Shown in pieces: positions 9,701 through 16,026 of a DNA stretch of 16,267 nt. The notes under the pieces were generated by a model. It did no database searches, was not told the origin of the DNA, and was given only the letters and a program-made list of their open reading frames with translations. Within the stretch, counting starts at the first letter, position 1. Each line of letters opens with the position of its first letter. Made by a program: the position numbers and the translations under genes. Where the stretch lies: the NCBI GenBank assembly GCA_945870115.1, contig CAMBRH010000043.1, positions 1-16,267 of the forward strand, in the 5' to 3' direction. The DNA comes from Chitinophaga pinensis (lineage in GTDB: Bacteria > Bacteroidota > Bacteroidia > Flavobacteriales_D > Crocinitomicaceae).

Positions 9701-10209
9701 GAAGTCCAATTATTTCCTCCATCTATACTTTTATAAACCTCACCTGGCTCTGTTCCACAATACAAAACATTCATATTTCCAGCACATTGATCGATCGCAT
9801 AAACATTTGTTTGTCCAGAACCTTGTTGATTTCCAGATTGGACGTTATAAATTGGTCCAACCAAAGACCAAGAAGTTGTTTTATTGTTTGATTGTTTTTT
9901 TAGATATGCTTTTTTGATAGAATTTGCTTCTTCGTCTGAAATTAAAACAACATCACCATTTTCATTTAATTGATTCAAAATAAGTCTTCTAAATCGCTTG
10001 TAATATTGAGTATGATACGATTTGACAAATTCATTTGAAGCAAAATAATTTTTATAAAGTGAATCGATTTCAACTAAATTCTGATTTTCACCATACATTT
10101 TTTGACACCAAAGCGGTAAATTATTTATTTCACTTTGTGAAGGTTTGTACATTTTTTGTGAAAAAATAAACGAGCTTGTAGATAGGCAAAGAATCAAAAA
10201 ATACTTCAT
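6799..10209 (-). CDS. T9SS-secreted Asp-box (sortilin/BNR-like) repeat protein with PKD-like domain
   Basis: A 1136-residue secreted or cell-surface protein. Residues 1-18 are a signal peptide (MKYFLILCLSTSSFIFSQ). Residues about 115-780 contain roughly ten Asp-box motifs of the S-x-D-x-G-x-x-W type (YKSIDGGNNW, YLSINGGQTW, YRSTDGGNTW, LISTDSGVTW, YKSIDGGQNW, WKTSDGGSSF, WKSIDAGQTW, FHSADGGNSW), as in sortilin/VPS10 and BNR propellers. A PKD-like segment follows at about 790-880 (WEWTFPSGSPANSS). Next is a region at about 885-1045 (EGFENEFLPLGWSQ to NIGHYGNVIYLDNINL) resembling choice-of-anchor J/MAM-type jelly rolls. The last ~80 residues (from IQVFPTI to YILNIQSETKIWNKKISVK) are a typical type A T9SS C-terminal sorting domain, predicting T9SS export and surface attachment or release. 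The propeller suggests binding or glycan recognition, but no catalytic residues could be assigned. It is monocistronic, with a convergent neighbour on one side and a divergent one on the other. Confidence 0.92.
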   Translation of the reverse strand: MKYFLILCLSTSSFIFSQKMYKPSQSEINNLPLWCQKMYGENQNLVEIDSLYKNYFASNEFVKSYHTQYYKRFRRLILNQLNENGDVVLISDEEANSIKKAYLKKQSNNKTTSWSLVGPIYNVQSGNQQGSGQTNVYAIDQCAGNMNVLYCGTEPGEVYKSIDGGNNWTSTSMNYDFGSGVNAVEVNPNDENIVLIGSNKGIYLSINGGQTWTQTLSNGNLGVNEILINSTDLQLIHAATDNGLYRSTDGGNTWNQIFTSKTYDVKENTANSTIIYCLKNNPSVIRCEFLISTDSGVTWNVQNAGWYNSTDAARTDGGGRIAVTLADPNRVYVHLIGEAKANDYGFIGVYKSIDGGQNWTLPNSPTGGPYTDTHPNLAIGSPDWTYHQGFYNCAIICSQTNANEVIVGGLNIWKSTDGASTFSGVSGYIGGPLNLHVDNQDFRFINGNYWFTTDGGIYKATDFLTTQPDFKMNGVNGSDFWGFGSGWNEDVLVGGLYHNGNLAYHENYGAGTFLELGGGEAPTGYVNPGNNKKTYFSDISGKILPTTVADPIQSFGFGMSPNETYFAAESSEMEFHPNCYNIAFIGKENSLWKTSDGGSSFNLVKEFGTNVNEQVKYIEISSSNPDVIYLNQQLESGNIGKLWKSIDAGQTWNLLTIPAGNSRRIVLTLNPINENEIWLAYPSGNNGTKVFHSADGGNSWQNITSSILNNESIQSIVHIAGTDGGIYVGTEKAVYYKNNTNSWQIDNSGLPTFTSVNILRPFYRDSKIRIATYGKGIWEGNLFENPSLPIARITVDNLKKEVTCEIDSFYFEDYSFLNHQGATWEWTFPSGSPANSSLRNPAVLFSTSGNHLGILKITDANGNFDIDSVEVNLNFITPNTIVQEGFENEFLPLGWSQSADLNCANWNVSSDAGAFGNSSKSAIFNNFDNDSGGKNSQLSFNLNLLPLIDGELKFDVAYALYGGIYSDTLEVLYSLDCGNSFQSIYKKGGSDLSTAPDLQTFFTPTASQWRTDSIDVSNLPHENNVQFSFRNIGHYGNVIYLDNINLLNPLSVNEINKNTDIQVFPTILCSGEFVNIIPNSKESLHLKLIDSQGKLVKEIKNLSSNQLEIPSNLSSGTYILNIQSETKIWNKKISVK

Positions 10210-10569
10210 AATTTATTGTATTAAATTTAATATAACAGTTTTACATAGAAATTATCCGAAGTTCTATTTTAAACAATTTTTGTCATGGTTTTTAAACAAA
10301 AACACATGCCAAAAACAATTCATTTGTTAGTTTTTACGACGGATTGCATCCGTCGTTACAAACATTTGATACCTACGGCATCATGACGTAAACAATGAAA
10401 TAACCATTGTTAAAGCTTAATTCACTTCAGTTCCGGAAGCATCTGGACAATTCGAAAACAAAAATAAGTTATTTTACTGAATCAATTTAGCAAAACAGTT
10501 TGTTTTAATGAACGATTATTGTATTCCTAAAAAATCAAAAATAAATCCTACATTTCACAAAATAATTCC
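10210..10569. other. Intergenic region between two divergent genes
   Basis: About 360 bp separate the start of the T9SS-secreted protein gene from the promoter of the beta-helix lipoprotein gene. It contains the hairpin cluster at 10336-10411 and otherwise AT-rich sequence. No supported ORF was seen. An ATG at 10508 is in frame with the downstream gene but precedes its likely promoter. Confidence 0.7.
10336..10411. repeat. Cluster of three short hairpins, REP-like
   Basis: Three inverted repeats lie within 76 nt. The first is perfect: ACGACGGAT-TGC-ATCCGTCGT at 10336-10356 (9-bp stem, 3-nt loop). The second is GATACC-TAC-GGCATC at 10368-10382 (6 positions, one of them a G-U pair on the minus-strand transcript). 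The third is AACAATG and CATTGTT at 10391-10397 and 10405-10411 around a 7-nt loop. The first two are much more GC-rich than their surroundings. The grouping resembles intergenic REP/BIME-type elements; no REP-associated transposase is present in the window. Confidence 0.65.
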
Positions 10570-10578
10570 TTACTTTGC
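10570..10578 (+). promoter_or_regulatory. Putative -7 promoter element of the beta-helix lipoprotein gene
   Basis: TTACTTTGC resembles the Bacteroidota -7 element and shares the TTTGC core with the element ahead of ccsBA. It lies 17-25 nt upstream of the ATG at 10595, the usual spacing for a short leader. This supports that ATG over the upstream in-frame ATG at 10508. No clear -33 box was identified. Confidence 0.45.
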
Positions 10579-10594
10579 AACGTTAATCAAGACA

Positions 10595-11986
10595 ATGAAA
10601 ATTCTTTTATATATTTCTTCGATATTCCTTTTAATTTCAAGTTTAAGTCTAAATTCTTGTAAAAAAGATACCTTTGCTTCCATCGGAAACCTTGAATTTT
10701 CTGTTGATACCTTGATATTTGATACTGTTTTCACAACTGTTGGTTCTACAACTCAGCAATTTAAGATTTATAATCCTGAAAATAAGATTCTAAAAATAGA
10801 TGAAATTGAATTAATGGGAGGAACAAATTCTCCTTTTAGGATGAATGTTGACGGTTTAAAAGGAACAAAATTAACTGATATTGAAATTCCAGCTAAAGAC
10901 AGCTTGTTTGTTTTTGTGGAGGTTACTTTAAGTGTCAATAATCAATCTTTGCCATTAATTGTGGAAGATTCAATTCGCTTCAAAACAAATGGAAAAAATC
11001 AATATGTAAATTTGGCCGTTTGGGGTCAAGATGCTTATTTTCACTACAAAGATTTGAATGAAGGAGTTTGGTTAGCGGATAAACCACACGTTGTTTTTGA
11101 TTATGCCGCTGTTGATTCAGCAAAATCACTGACCATTCAAGCTGGAGCGCATATTCATTTTCACAAAAACAGTATTTTATTTGTTTACAAAGGAGAAATT
11201 CATGTCAATGGGACAAAAGACAATGAAGTAATTTTTGAAGGCGATCGATTAGAATCATTTTACGAAGATGTTGCTGGTCAATGGTACGGAATTTATCTTC
11301 AAGAAGCTTTGCCTTCGACCATAAATTATGCGATTATTAAAAATGGAACTGCAGGAATTCATACATTTAGTGCCAATCCTTCTAATCCAAGTTATACATT
11401 GGAAATTACAAATACCAAAATTTTAAATCATGCAAGTTACGGAGTTTTCTTGTATGCTGGATCTAAAATTAAGATGGAAAATTCTCTCTTAGCAAAAAAT
11501 GTAAGAAATTCATTTTTTGTCCTTGAAGGAGGAAGTTTTAACATTAATCATTGCAATATTTTGGGTTATGGTGATTCAAAAGATCAAAATATTGCCTTTG
11601 CAGTTAAAAATTATTTCACGCAAGATGGAATAACAAATGTTGGTCAAGTTTTGGAAGGAAAGATATATAATTCTGTAATTTATGGTACGCAAGCTGACGA
11701 AATAGCATTTGACACTTTAAATCCAGAAAATCAAGTTACTTTAAATTTTGACATCAAAAATTGTTTGATTAAAAAAGAAACTATTTCAACAAACTCAATG
11801 TTTCAACAAATTTTCTGGAACACAAATCCAAGTTTTGATGATACAGAATTAAATGATTTTCACTTTCCAAATTCTTCAATTTTAAATGGAAATGCAGCAC
11901 CAAGTATTCCTTCAATTATCTTAGATTTAGATGGAATTTCAAGATCGCTTTCAATTCCAGATATTGGTTGCTATGAACTTAATTAA
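10595..11986 (+). CDS. Lipoprotein with right-handed parallel beta-helix domain
   Basis: The predicted product is 463 residues from ATG at 10595. An in-frame ATG at 10508 would add 29 residues ahead of the signal peptide and lies upstream of the probable promoter, so it is rejected as the start. The N-terminus MKILLYISSIFLLISSLSLN is a lipoprotein signal with lipobox L-N-S-C followed by KKD. The first ~120 mature residues form a beta-rich Ig/ASH-like region (IGNLEFSVDTLIFDTVFTTV, then QQFKIYNPENKILKIDEIEL). Further on, repeated short beta segments such as INYAIIKNGTAGIHTF, LEITNTKILNHASYGVFLYA, IKMENSLLAKN and FNINHCNILGYG match the coil pattern of a right-handed parallel beta-helix. It is probably anchored in the outer membrane. 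Beta-helix proteins often bind or cleave polysaccharides, but no catalytic residues could be assigned. It may be co-transcribed with the YceI-family gene 49 nt downstream. Confidence 0.82.
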   Translation: MKILLYISSIFLLISSLSLNSCKKDTFASIGNLEFSVDTLIFDTVFTTVGSTTQQFKIYNPENKILKIDEIELMGGTNSPFRMNVDGLKGTKLTDIEIPAKDSLFVFVEVTLSVNNQSLPLIVEDSIRFKTNGKNQYVNLAVWGQDAYFHYKDLNEGVWLADKPHVVFDYAAVDSAKSLTIQAGAHIHFHKNSILFVYKGEIHVNGTKDNEVIFEGDRLESFYEDVAGQWYGIYLQEALPSTINYAIIKNGTAGIHTFSANPSNPSYTLEITNTKILNHASYGVFLYAGSKIKMENSLLAKNVRNSFFVLEGGSFNINHCNILGYGDSKDQNIAFAVKNYFTQDGITNVGQVLEGKIYNSVIYGTQADEIAFDTLNPENQVTLNFDIKNCLIKKETISTNSMFQQIFWNTNPSFDDTELNDFHFPNSSILNGNAAPSIPSIILDLDGISRSLSIPDIGCYELN

Positions 11987-12035
11987 TTTTTAGATGTTTA
12001 ATTATTACAGCTAAATTAATATATAAAACTATAAA

Positions 12036-12566
12036 ATGAAAAAATCCAATTTACCTTTTATCCTCGCTTTATTATTGTTGCTTTCTGCATTCACGACAAT
12101 AAATTCGATTAATTGGAAGATTTCAAAAGAATTTTCCATTAAATTTACTAGTGAATTTCCTACTGGAACTTTTTCAAACTTAGAAGGTGATATTCTTTTT
12201 GATGAAAACAATTTAACTGATTCAAAATTTGATTTAACAGTTGAAGTGAGTTCTATCAATACAGGAAATGGATTAGCAAACAAACATGCGATTGGTGATA
12301 AATGGTTTAATGCCAAAAAATATCCTAAAATTAAATTCGTTTCAACAAAAATCACCAAAGAAGATGGGAAATTTATCACAAAAGGAAATTTAACAATGCA
12401 CGGAATAGAAAGGGAAATAAGCATTCCTTTAAAATTTGAAAAGAATAAATTTACTGGAACTTTTAAAGTTAACAGGTTAGATTATAAAATTGGAAAAAGC
12501 GGTGGAATTAATGACAAGGCTTCACATGAATTGAAAATTGACGTTTCAGTTCCTGTTTCAAAATAA
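12036..12566 (+). CDS. YceI-family periplasmic protein
   Basis: A 176-residue protein with an N-terminal signal peptide (residues 1 to about 24, MKKSNLPFILALLLLLSAFT). It has the YceI lipocalin-like barrel: WKISKEFSIKFTSEFPTGTF at the start, FDLTVEVSSINTGNGLANKH, then DKWFNAKKYPKIKFVSTKI and the hallmark GNLTMHGIEREISIPLKF and LDYKIGKSGG near the C-terminus. YceI proteins bind isoprenoid or other lipid-like molecules in the periplasm; the physiological ligand here cannot be read from sequence. It follows the beta-helix lipoprotein by 49 nt on the same strand and is followed by a broken membrane-protein gene starting within 20 nt of its stop. Confidence 0.92.
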   Translation: MKKSNLPFILALLLLLSAFTTINSINWKISKEFSIKFTSEFPTGTFSNLEGDILFDENNLTDSKFDLTVEVSSINTGNGLANKHAIGDKWFNAKKYPKIKFVSTKITKEDGKFITKGNLTMHGIEREISIPLKFEKNKFTGTFKVNRLDYKIGKSGGINDKASHELKIDVSVPVSK

Positions 12567-12583
12567 TTTAAACAAATTTTAAC

Positions 12584-12980
12584 ATAAAAAAAATATTATT
12601 TCACGGAATCTCAGCAGGAATTTTAGCCTCCCTTTTTGGGTCAATCTTTTTTACAATTTATCAAAATGGATTGGACACAAAATTTGATTCAATTATAAAC
12701 TTAACATCAATTATTAGAGCAAGCTTTTTAGCGTGTTTAATTATGTCAAGCTCTTATTTGTTACTCGAAAAATTACAAAAAAAACAAGCCAAAAGGTGCT
12801 ATTAATATTTTAATTGCAATCCTTTCATTTACAAGTGTTTTGAGAGATTCTGGAATGAATTCACCTTTAGAAATAGGATATCCAGTATTATTTCCAGGAT
12901 TAATAGTTCCGTTGCACTTTTTCCCAAGATTTGTATTCTTTTGTTTTATTCCTTTCTTTGAAGGGAAAAATAAATATTGA
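12584..12980 (+). pseudogene. Small multi-pass membrane protein gene, frameshifted and lacking a normal start codon
   Basis: The stretch reads as one hydrophobic protein of about 131 residues if a single surplus A is removed from the run AAAA at 12791-12794. The first part starts at codon ATA (12584) with KKILFHGISAGILASLFGSI, contains a second hydrophobic segment (IIRASFLACLIMSSSYLLL), and stops at TAA 12803-12805. In the shifted frame the protein continues from GAINILIAILSFTSVLRDSG through FPGLIVPLHFFPRFVFFCFI to TGA at 12978-12980. An in-frame stop at 12569-12571 and the absence of ATG, GTG or TTG before the ATA suggest the original ATG mutated. Two independent lesions favour a decaying gene. 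A sequencing error could explain the shift but not the start loss. It would have had three or four membrane helices and probably belonged to the YceI operon. It is missed by a simple ORF search. Confidence 0.72.
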
Positions 12981-12984
12981 AAAG

Positions 12985-13641
12985 TTACTGACGAAGTGTT
13001 AAAATATAGCCAATTGAAAAATTTGTTGGCTTGAAAAAAGTATTATTAAAATTTGAAAGTTCTAAAGCAATTTTATGTTTTCTTCCAAAAATAAAACCGT
13101 AAGAATTTCCGAATTTACTTATTTTTGATTCTGTAATTTCTGCTCCTGTTAGTGAAGCGAATACAAAATCAGAAGCATATAGGAAACGAGGAGTTAAAAA
13201 GATAACAAAATTATCTTTAGGATGAAAAGATAAAAATAAAGGAATTGAAAGATAATGATTTATATCACCAATTAAAATTGGCATAAAACTAAACCCCAAT
13301 TCAAAACCAATACTGCTTGCAAATCTTGACTCAATATTTCCCAGAAATTGATACTTAACACTTGCTCCAATTACTAAAGATTGATCAATATTAGCTCCGA
13401 AATCTATCTTATCTGTTGCACCATAACGAATTTTCAATCCGAAAGATGGTTTGTAATCAAAAATACCATCTTCACCAAAAGTGGAAATTTGAGAATATTC
13501 ACCCATTGTGCCTACAATTGAACCTTCAATTTTTTCTTTTCCTAATGTTTTCCCTGATTGCACAGAAGAAAGTGAAAGACAGCTTATTAAATTTAAGGAA
13601 AGAAGAACAAGAATACAATAGAATAATATTTTAGATTTCAT
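12985..13641 (-). CDS. Small lipoprotein or beta-barrel-like outer-membrane protein, function unknown
   Basis: Predicted 218 residues from ATG at 13641. A TTG nine bases upstream would add three residues but is less likely. The N-terminus MKSKILFYCILVLLSLN is a lipoprotein signal peptide with lipobox L-I-S-C. The mature part has alternating hydrophobic and polar strands with glycines and aromatics (FGLKIRYGATDKIDFGANID, ASVKYQFLGNIESRFASSIG, FVIFLTPRFLYASDFVFASL) and ends LTLRQ, consistent with a small outer-membrane beta-barrel. I do not recognise a named family. It is downstream of gatB on the same strand (42-nt gap) and its stop lies only 4 nt from the converging pseudogene. Confidence 0.72.
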   Translation of the reverse strand: MKSKILFYCILVLLSLNLISCLSLSSVQSGKTLGKEKIEGSIVGTMGEYSQISTFGEDGIFDYKPSFGLKIRYGATDKIDFGANIDQSLVIGASVKYQFLGNIESRFASSIGFELGFSFMPILIGDINHYLSIPLFLSFHPKDNFVIFLTPRFLYASDFVFASLTGAEITESKISKFGNSYGFIFGRKHKIALELSNFNNTFFKPTNFSIGYILTLRQ

Positions 13642-13669
13642 ACCTTTCAAAATTAATTATTTGTATCAC

Positions 13670-13681
13670 AACTCATAACTA
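13670..13681. repeat. Short AACTCATAACTA repeat copy after gatB
   Basis: A partial copy (about one and a half units) of the AACTCATAAT-type repeat lies directly next to the gatB stop codon. It matches the end of the longer copy ahead of gatB (…CATAACTATTT at 15203-15214). Confidence 0.55.
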
Positions 13682-13683
13682 TT

Positions 13684-15135
13684 TCAACCCAGCTCATCAA
13701 GCATCGTTCTCATCAACAAGTTTGCCTGTTTAGGGTCAGCTTTTCCTCCAGAAACTTTCATTAATTTACCCATAAAAAGTCCAAGTAATTGTTTTTCTCC
13801 ACCAACATATCTTGCGATTTCAGCTGGATTTTCAGCAATAACTTGAGAAATATATGTTTTCAAACTATTTTCATCAGATTCTTGAATCAAGTTTAATCTT
13901 GAAGCAATTTCTAATGGTTTTTCCGTTGGATTGATAATTAATTCAGGAAAAATACGTTGATTTGCAATGGAAGTAGAAATTTTTCCAGCATCAATTAAAG
14001 CAATTAATTCTGCCAAAGTTTTTGGTGTAAGTGGAAAATCTTCAATTTCTAAACCATTTTGATTTAAATAAGATTTCACTTCGCCCATCATAATATTTGC
14101 CGCAGTTTTATAGTTTGAAGTTTCTTTAATTAAATCTTCAAAATAAAGCGCAATGTATTTGTTATCAGTCAAATTGTAAGCGTCATACTTTGATAAGCCT
14201 AAGACATTTGTATATTTTTCAAATAAATCTTTCGGCAAAGCAGGCATTTCAGCTTTTATAAGTTCAATTTGTGATTTTGTAACAACAATAGGTTGTAAAT
14301 CTGGCTCAGGGAAAAAACGGTAATCATTCGCTGCTTCTTTCGAACGCATTGACATTGTTGTTCCTTTTAAAGCGTCAAAACCTCTTGTTTCTTGTGTTAA
14401 AGGCTCACCGTTTTCAAGCGCATTGATTTGTCTGTCAATTTCAAATTCAATTGCACGTTGAACGTTTTTAATTGAATTCATGTTTTTCACTTCGACTTTT
14501 GTACCAAAAGTATCAGATCCATTTAACATGACAGAAATATTTGCATCGCAACGCATGGAACCTTCTTCCATGTTTCCATCACAAATTTCTAGGTAACGCA
14601 ATAATTTTCTAACTTCAGTTAAATAATTATATGCTTCTTGTGAAGAACGTAAATCTGGTTCAGAAACAATTTCTAAAAGTGGAACTCCAGCACGATTTAA
14701 ATCAACCAAAGTATCAAAAACATCAACATCGTGAATGCTTTTTCCAGCATCCTCTTCCATGTGAATTCGAGTTAGTCCAATTTTTTTGAAACCGTCATCT
14801 TCCGTTTTTATTTCAATAAAACCACCAGTACAAATCGGCGTTTTATCTTGCGTAATTTGATATCCTTTCGGTAAATCTGGGTAAAAATAATTTTTTCGAG
14901 CAAAATACTGATTTTCAGCAATATCAGCAGAACAAGCTAGTCCTAACTTTATTGCAAATTCAATCGTTTTTTTATTCATCACTGGTAAAGTTCCTGGATG
15001 ACCTAAAGAAATAACACTAACATTCGTATTTGGCAAAGCACCAAACTCGTTAACATCATTGGAATAAGCTTTTGATTTAGTCAACATTTGTGCATGCACT
15101 TCTAAACCAATTACTACTTCGTATTTTTTTCTCAC
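13684..15135 (-). CDS. gatB: Asp-tRNA(Asn)/Glu-tRNA(Gln) amidotransferase subunit B
   Basis: GatB is the tRNA-binding kinase subunit of the GatCAB complex, which converts misacylated Glu-tRNA(Gln) (and Asp-tRNA(Asn)) to the amide forms. I place the start at GTG 15135, giving 483 residues that begin VRKKYEVVIGLEVHAQ, matching the family N-terminus and length. The longer frame from ATG 15192 adds 19 residues (MRVEWTLITYNSKLITQKS) encoded by an intergenic repeat. Family motifs are intact: ARKNYFYPDLPKGYQI, RIHMEEDAGKSIHD, DLNRAGVPLLEIVSEPDLR, GSMRCDANISV, FGTKVEVKNMNSIKNVQRAI and the active-site ETRGFD and SKEAANDYRFFPEPDLQP segments. The C-terminal YqeY-like tail ends GKADPKQANLLMRTMLDELG. It lies 78 nt after punA on the same strand; gatA and gatC are not in the window. 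Confidence 0.95.
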   Translation of the reverse strand: MRKKYEVVIGLEVHAQMLTKSKAYSNDVNEFGALPNTNVSVISLGHPGTLPVMNKKTIEFAIKLGLACSADIAENQYFARKNYFYPDLPKGYQITQDKTPICTGGFIEIKTEDDGFKKIGLTRIHMEEDAGKSIHDVDVFDTLVDLNRAGVPLLEIVSEPDLRSSQEAYNYLTEVRKLLRYLEICDGNMEEGSMRCDANISVMLNGSDTFGTKVEVKNMNSIKNVQRAIEFEIDRQINALENGEPLTQETRGFDALKGTTMSMRSKEAANDYRFFPEPDLQPIVVTKSQIELIKAEMPALPKDLFEKYTNVLGLSKYDAYNLTDNKYIALYFEDLIKETSNYKTAANIMMGEVKSYLNQNGLEIEDFPLTPKTLAELIALIDAGKISTSIANQRIFPELIINPTEKPLEIASRLNLIQESDENSLKTYISQVIAENPAEIARYVGGEKQLLGLFMGKLMKVSGGKADPKQANLLMRTMLDELG

Positions 15136-15141
15136 GCTTTT

Positions 15142-15210
15142 TTGAGTTATGAGTTTTGAGTTATAAGTTATGAGCGTCCATTCAACCCTCATAACTCATA
15201 ATTCATAACT
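15142..15210. repeat. Inverted AACTCATAAT-type repeats between punA and gatB
   Basis: On the plus strand, 15142-15174 consists of TTGAGTTATGAG-like units and 15188-15210 of CTCATAACTCATAATTCAT-like units in the opposite orientation, separated by a 13-nt spacer. The inner stem (GTTATGAG/CTCATAAC) is perfect; the outer part is imperfect. The transcript could fold into a hairpin ending about 6 nt before the gatB GTG. The same unit occurs at 6767-6790 and 13670-13681. Confidence 0.7.
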
Positions 15211-15213
15211 ATT

Positions 15214-16026
15214 TTACAGTCTTGAAATTAATTCTTTCATAATAAGAGTCATTTTTGGCTCTTGAACTTCCGCAACTCTTTGAACATCTTCGTGAGTTGT
15301 TTCCATTATTCTTCCTGGTACACCCAAATCAGTGATGATTGAAATTGCGAAACAAGGCATATTCATGTGGCGAGCAACAATAACTTCTGGCACAGTTGAC
15401 ATTCCAACAGCATCAGCTCCAATAGCACGAACATATCCGTATTCAGCTGGAGTTTCCAAAGTTGGACCAGTTAAACCACAGTAAGTTCCAGTTGAAACTT
15501 TGATGTTATTTTCAGCAGCGATTGTTTTTGCTAAAGCAATCATTCCGTGATCGTAAGGTTTACTCATATCTGGGAAACGCGTTCCTAATTCGTCGATATT
15601 TTTTCCAATTAATGGATGTGCTGGAAATAAATTGATGTGATCATCTTGAATCATTATTTCTCCGATTTCAAAATCTGGATTCACACCTCCAGAAGCATTA
15701 CTTACAAATAAATGAGTAACTCCCATTAATTTCATAACACGCACTGGGAAAGTAACTTCTTTCATGTCGTAACCTTCATAAAAATGAAAACGACCTGCCA
15801 TTGCCATTACTTGTTTTCCACCTAATTTTCCAAAAATTAATTTTCCAGAATGTCCAATCACTGTAGAAACAGGGAAATTTGGAATGTCTTTGTAATGAAT
15901 TTCATCAATAATTTCAATTTCGTTTACCAATCCACCAAGACCAGTTCCTAAAATGATCCCAATAGTTGGTTCAACAGTAGTTTTGCTTTTTAAGAAAGCA
16001 ACAGATTCATTAAATTTTTCTAACAT
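15214..16026 (-). CDS. punA: Purine-nucleoside phosphorylase, trimeric (PNP) type
   Basis: The 270-residue enzyme cleaves purine (deoxy)ribonucleosides with phosphate to free base and (deoxy)ribose-1-phosphate in the cytoplasmic salvage pathway. Recognisable motifs are the phosphate-binding GIILGTGLGGLVNEIE, VIGHSGKLIFGKLGGKQVMA, AGRFHFYEGYDM, VSNASGGVNPDFEIGEIMIQDDHIN and TGPTLETPAEYGYVRAIGAD, followed by VGMSTVPEVIVARH. By alignment with human PNP, E191 corresponds to Glu201 (purine contact) and M209 to Met219 (nucleoside contact). The base-recognition Asn243 position is D233 (ISIITDLGVPG). The start overlaps the end of lpxK by 17 nt, and gatB follows, so the three are probably co-transcribed. 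Confidence 0.95.
   Translation of the reverse strand: MLEKFNESVAFLKSKTTVEPTIGIILGTGLGGLVNEIEIIDEIHYKDIPNFPVSTVIGHSGKLIFGKLGGKQVMAMAGRFHFYEGYDMKEVTFPVRVMKLMGVTHLFVSNASGGVNPDFEIGEIMIQDDHINLFPAHPLIGKNIDELGTRFPDMSKPYDHGMIALAKTIAAENNIKVSTGTYCGLTGPTLETPAEYGYVRAIGADAVGMSTVPEVIVARHMNMPCFAISIITDLGVPGRIMETTHEDVQRVAEVQEPKMTLIMKELISRL

Noticed and set aside
10508..10594. Upstream ATG extending the beta-helix lipoprotein by 29 residues
   Set aside because: The extension would bury the lipoprotein signal peptide, and a TTACTTTGC promoter-like element lies between this ATG and the one at 10595.
12029..12424. 131-residue minus-strand ORF opposite the YceI gene
   Set aside because: The plus frame encodes a recognisable YceI protein with signal peptide; the antisense frame has no domain features.
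13648..13655. TAATTTTG on the minus strand ahead of the small lipoprotein gene as a -7 promoter box
   Set aside because: It matches TAnnTTTG but is only about 7 nt from the ATG, which would require a leaderless transcript, and there is no -33 element; left unannotated.
15142..15210. Intrinsic terminator between punA and gatB
   Set aside because: The hairpin is AT-rich and not followed by a T-run on the minus strand, and the genes appear to be one operon.
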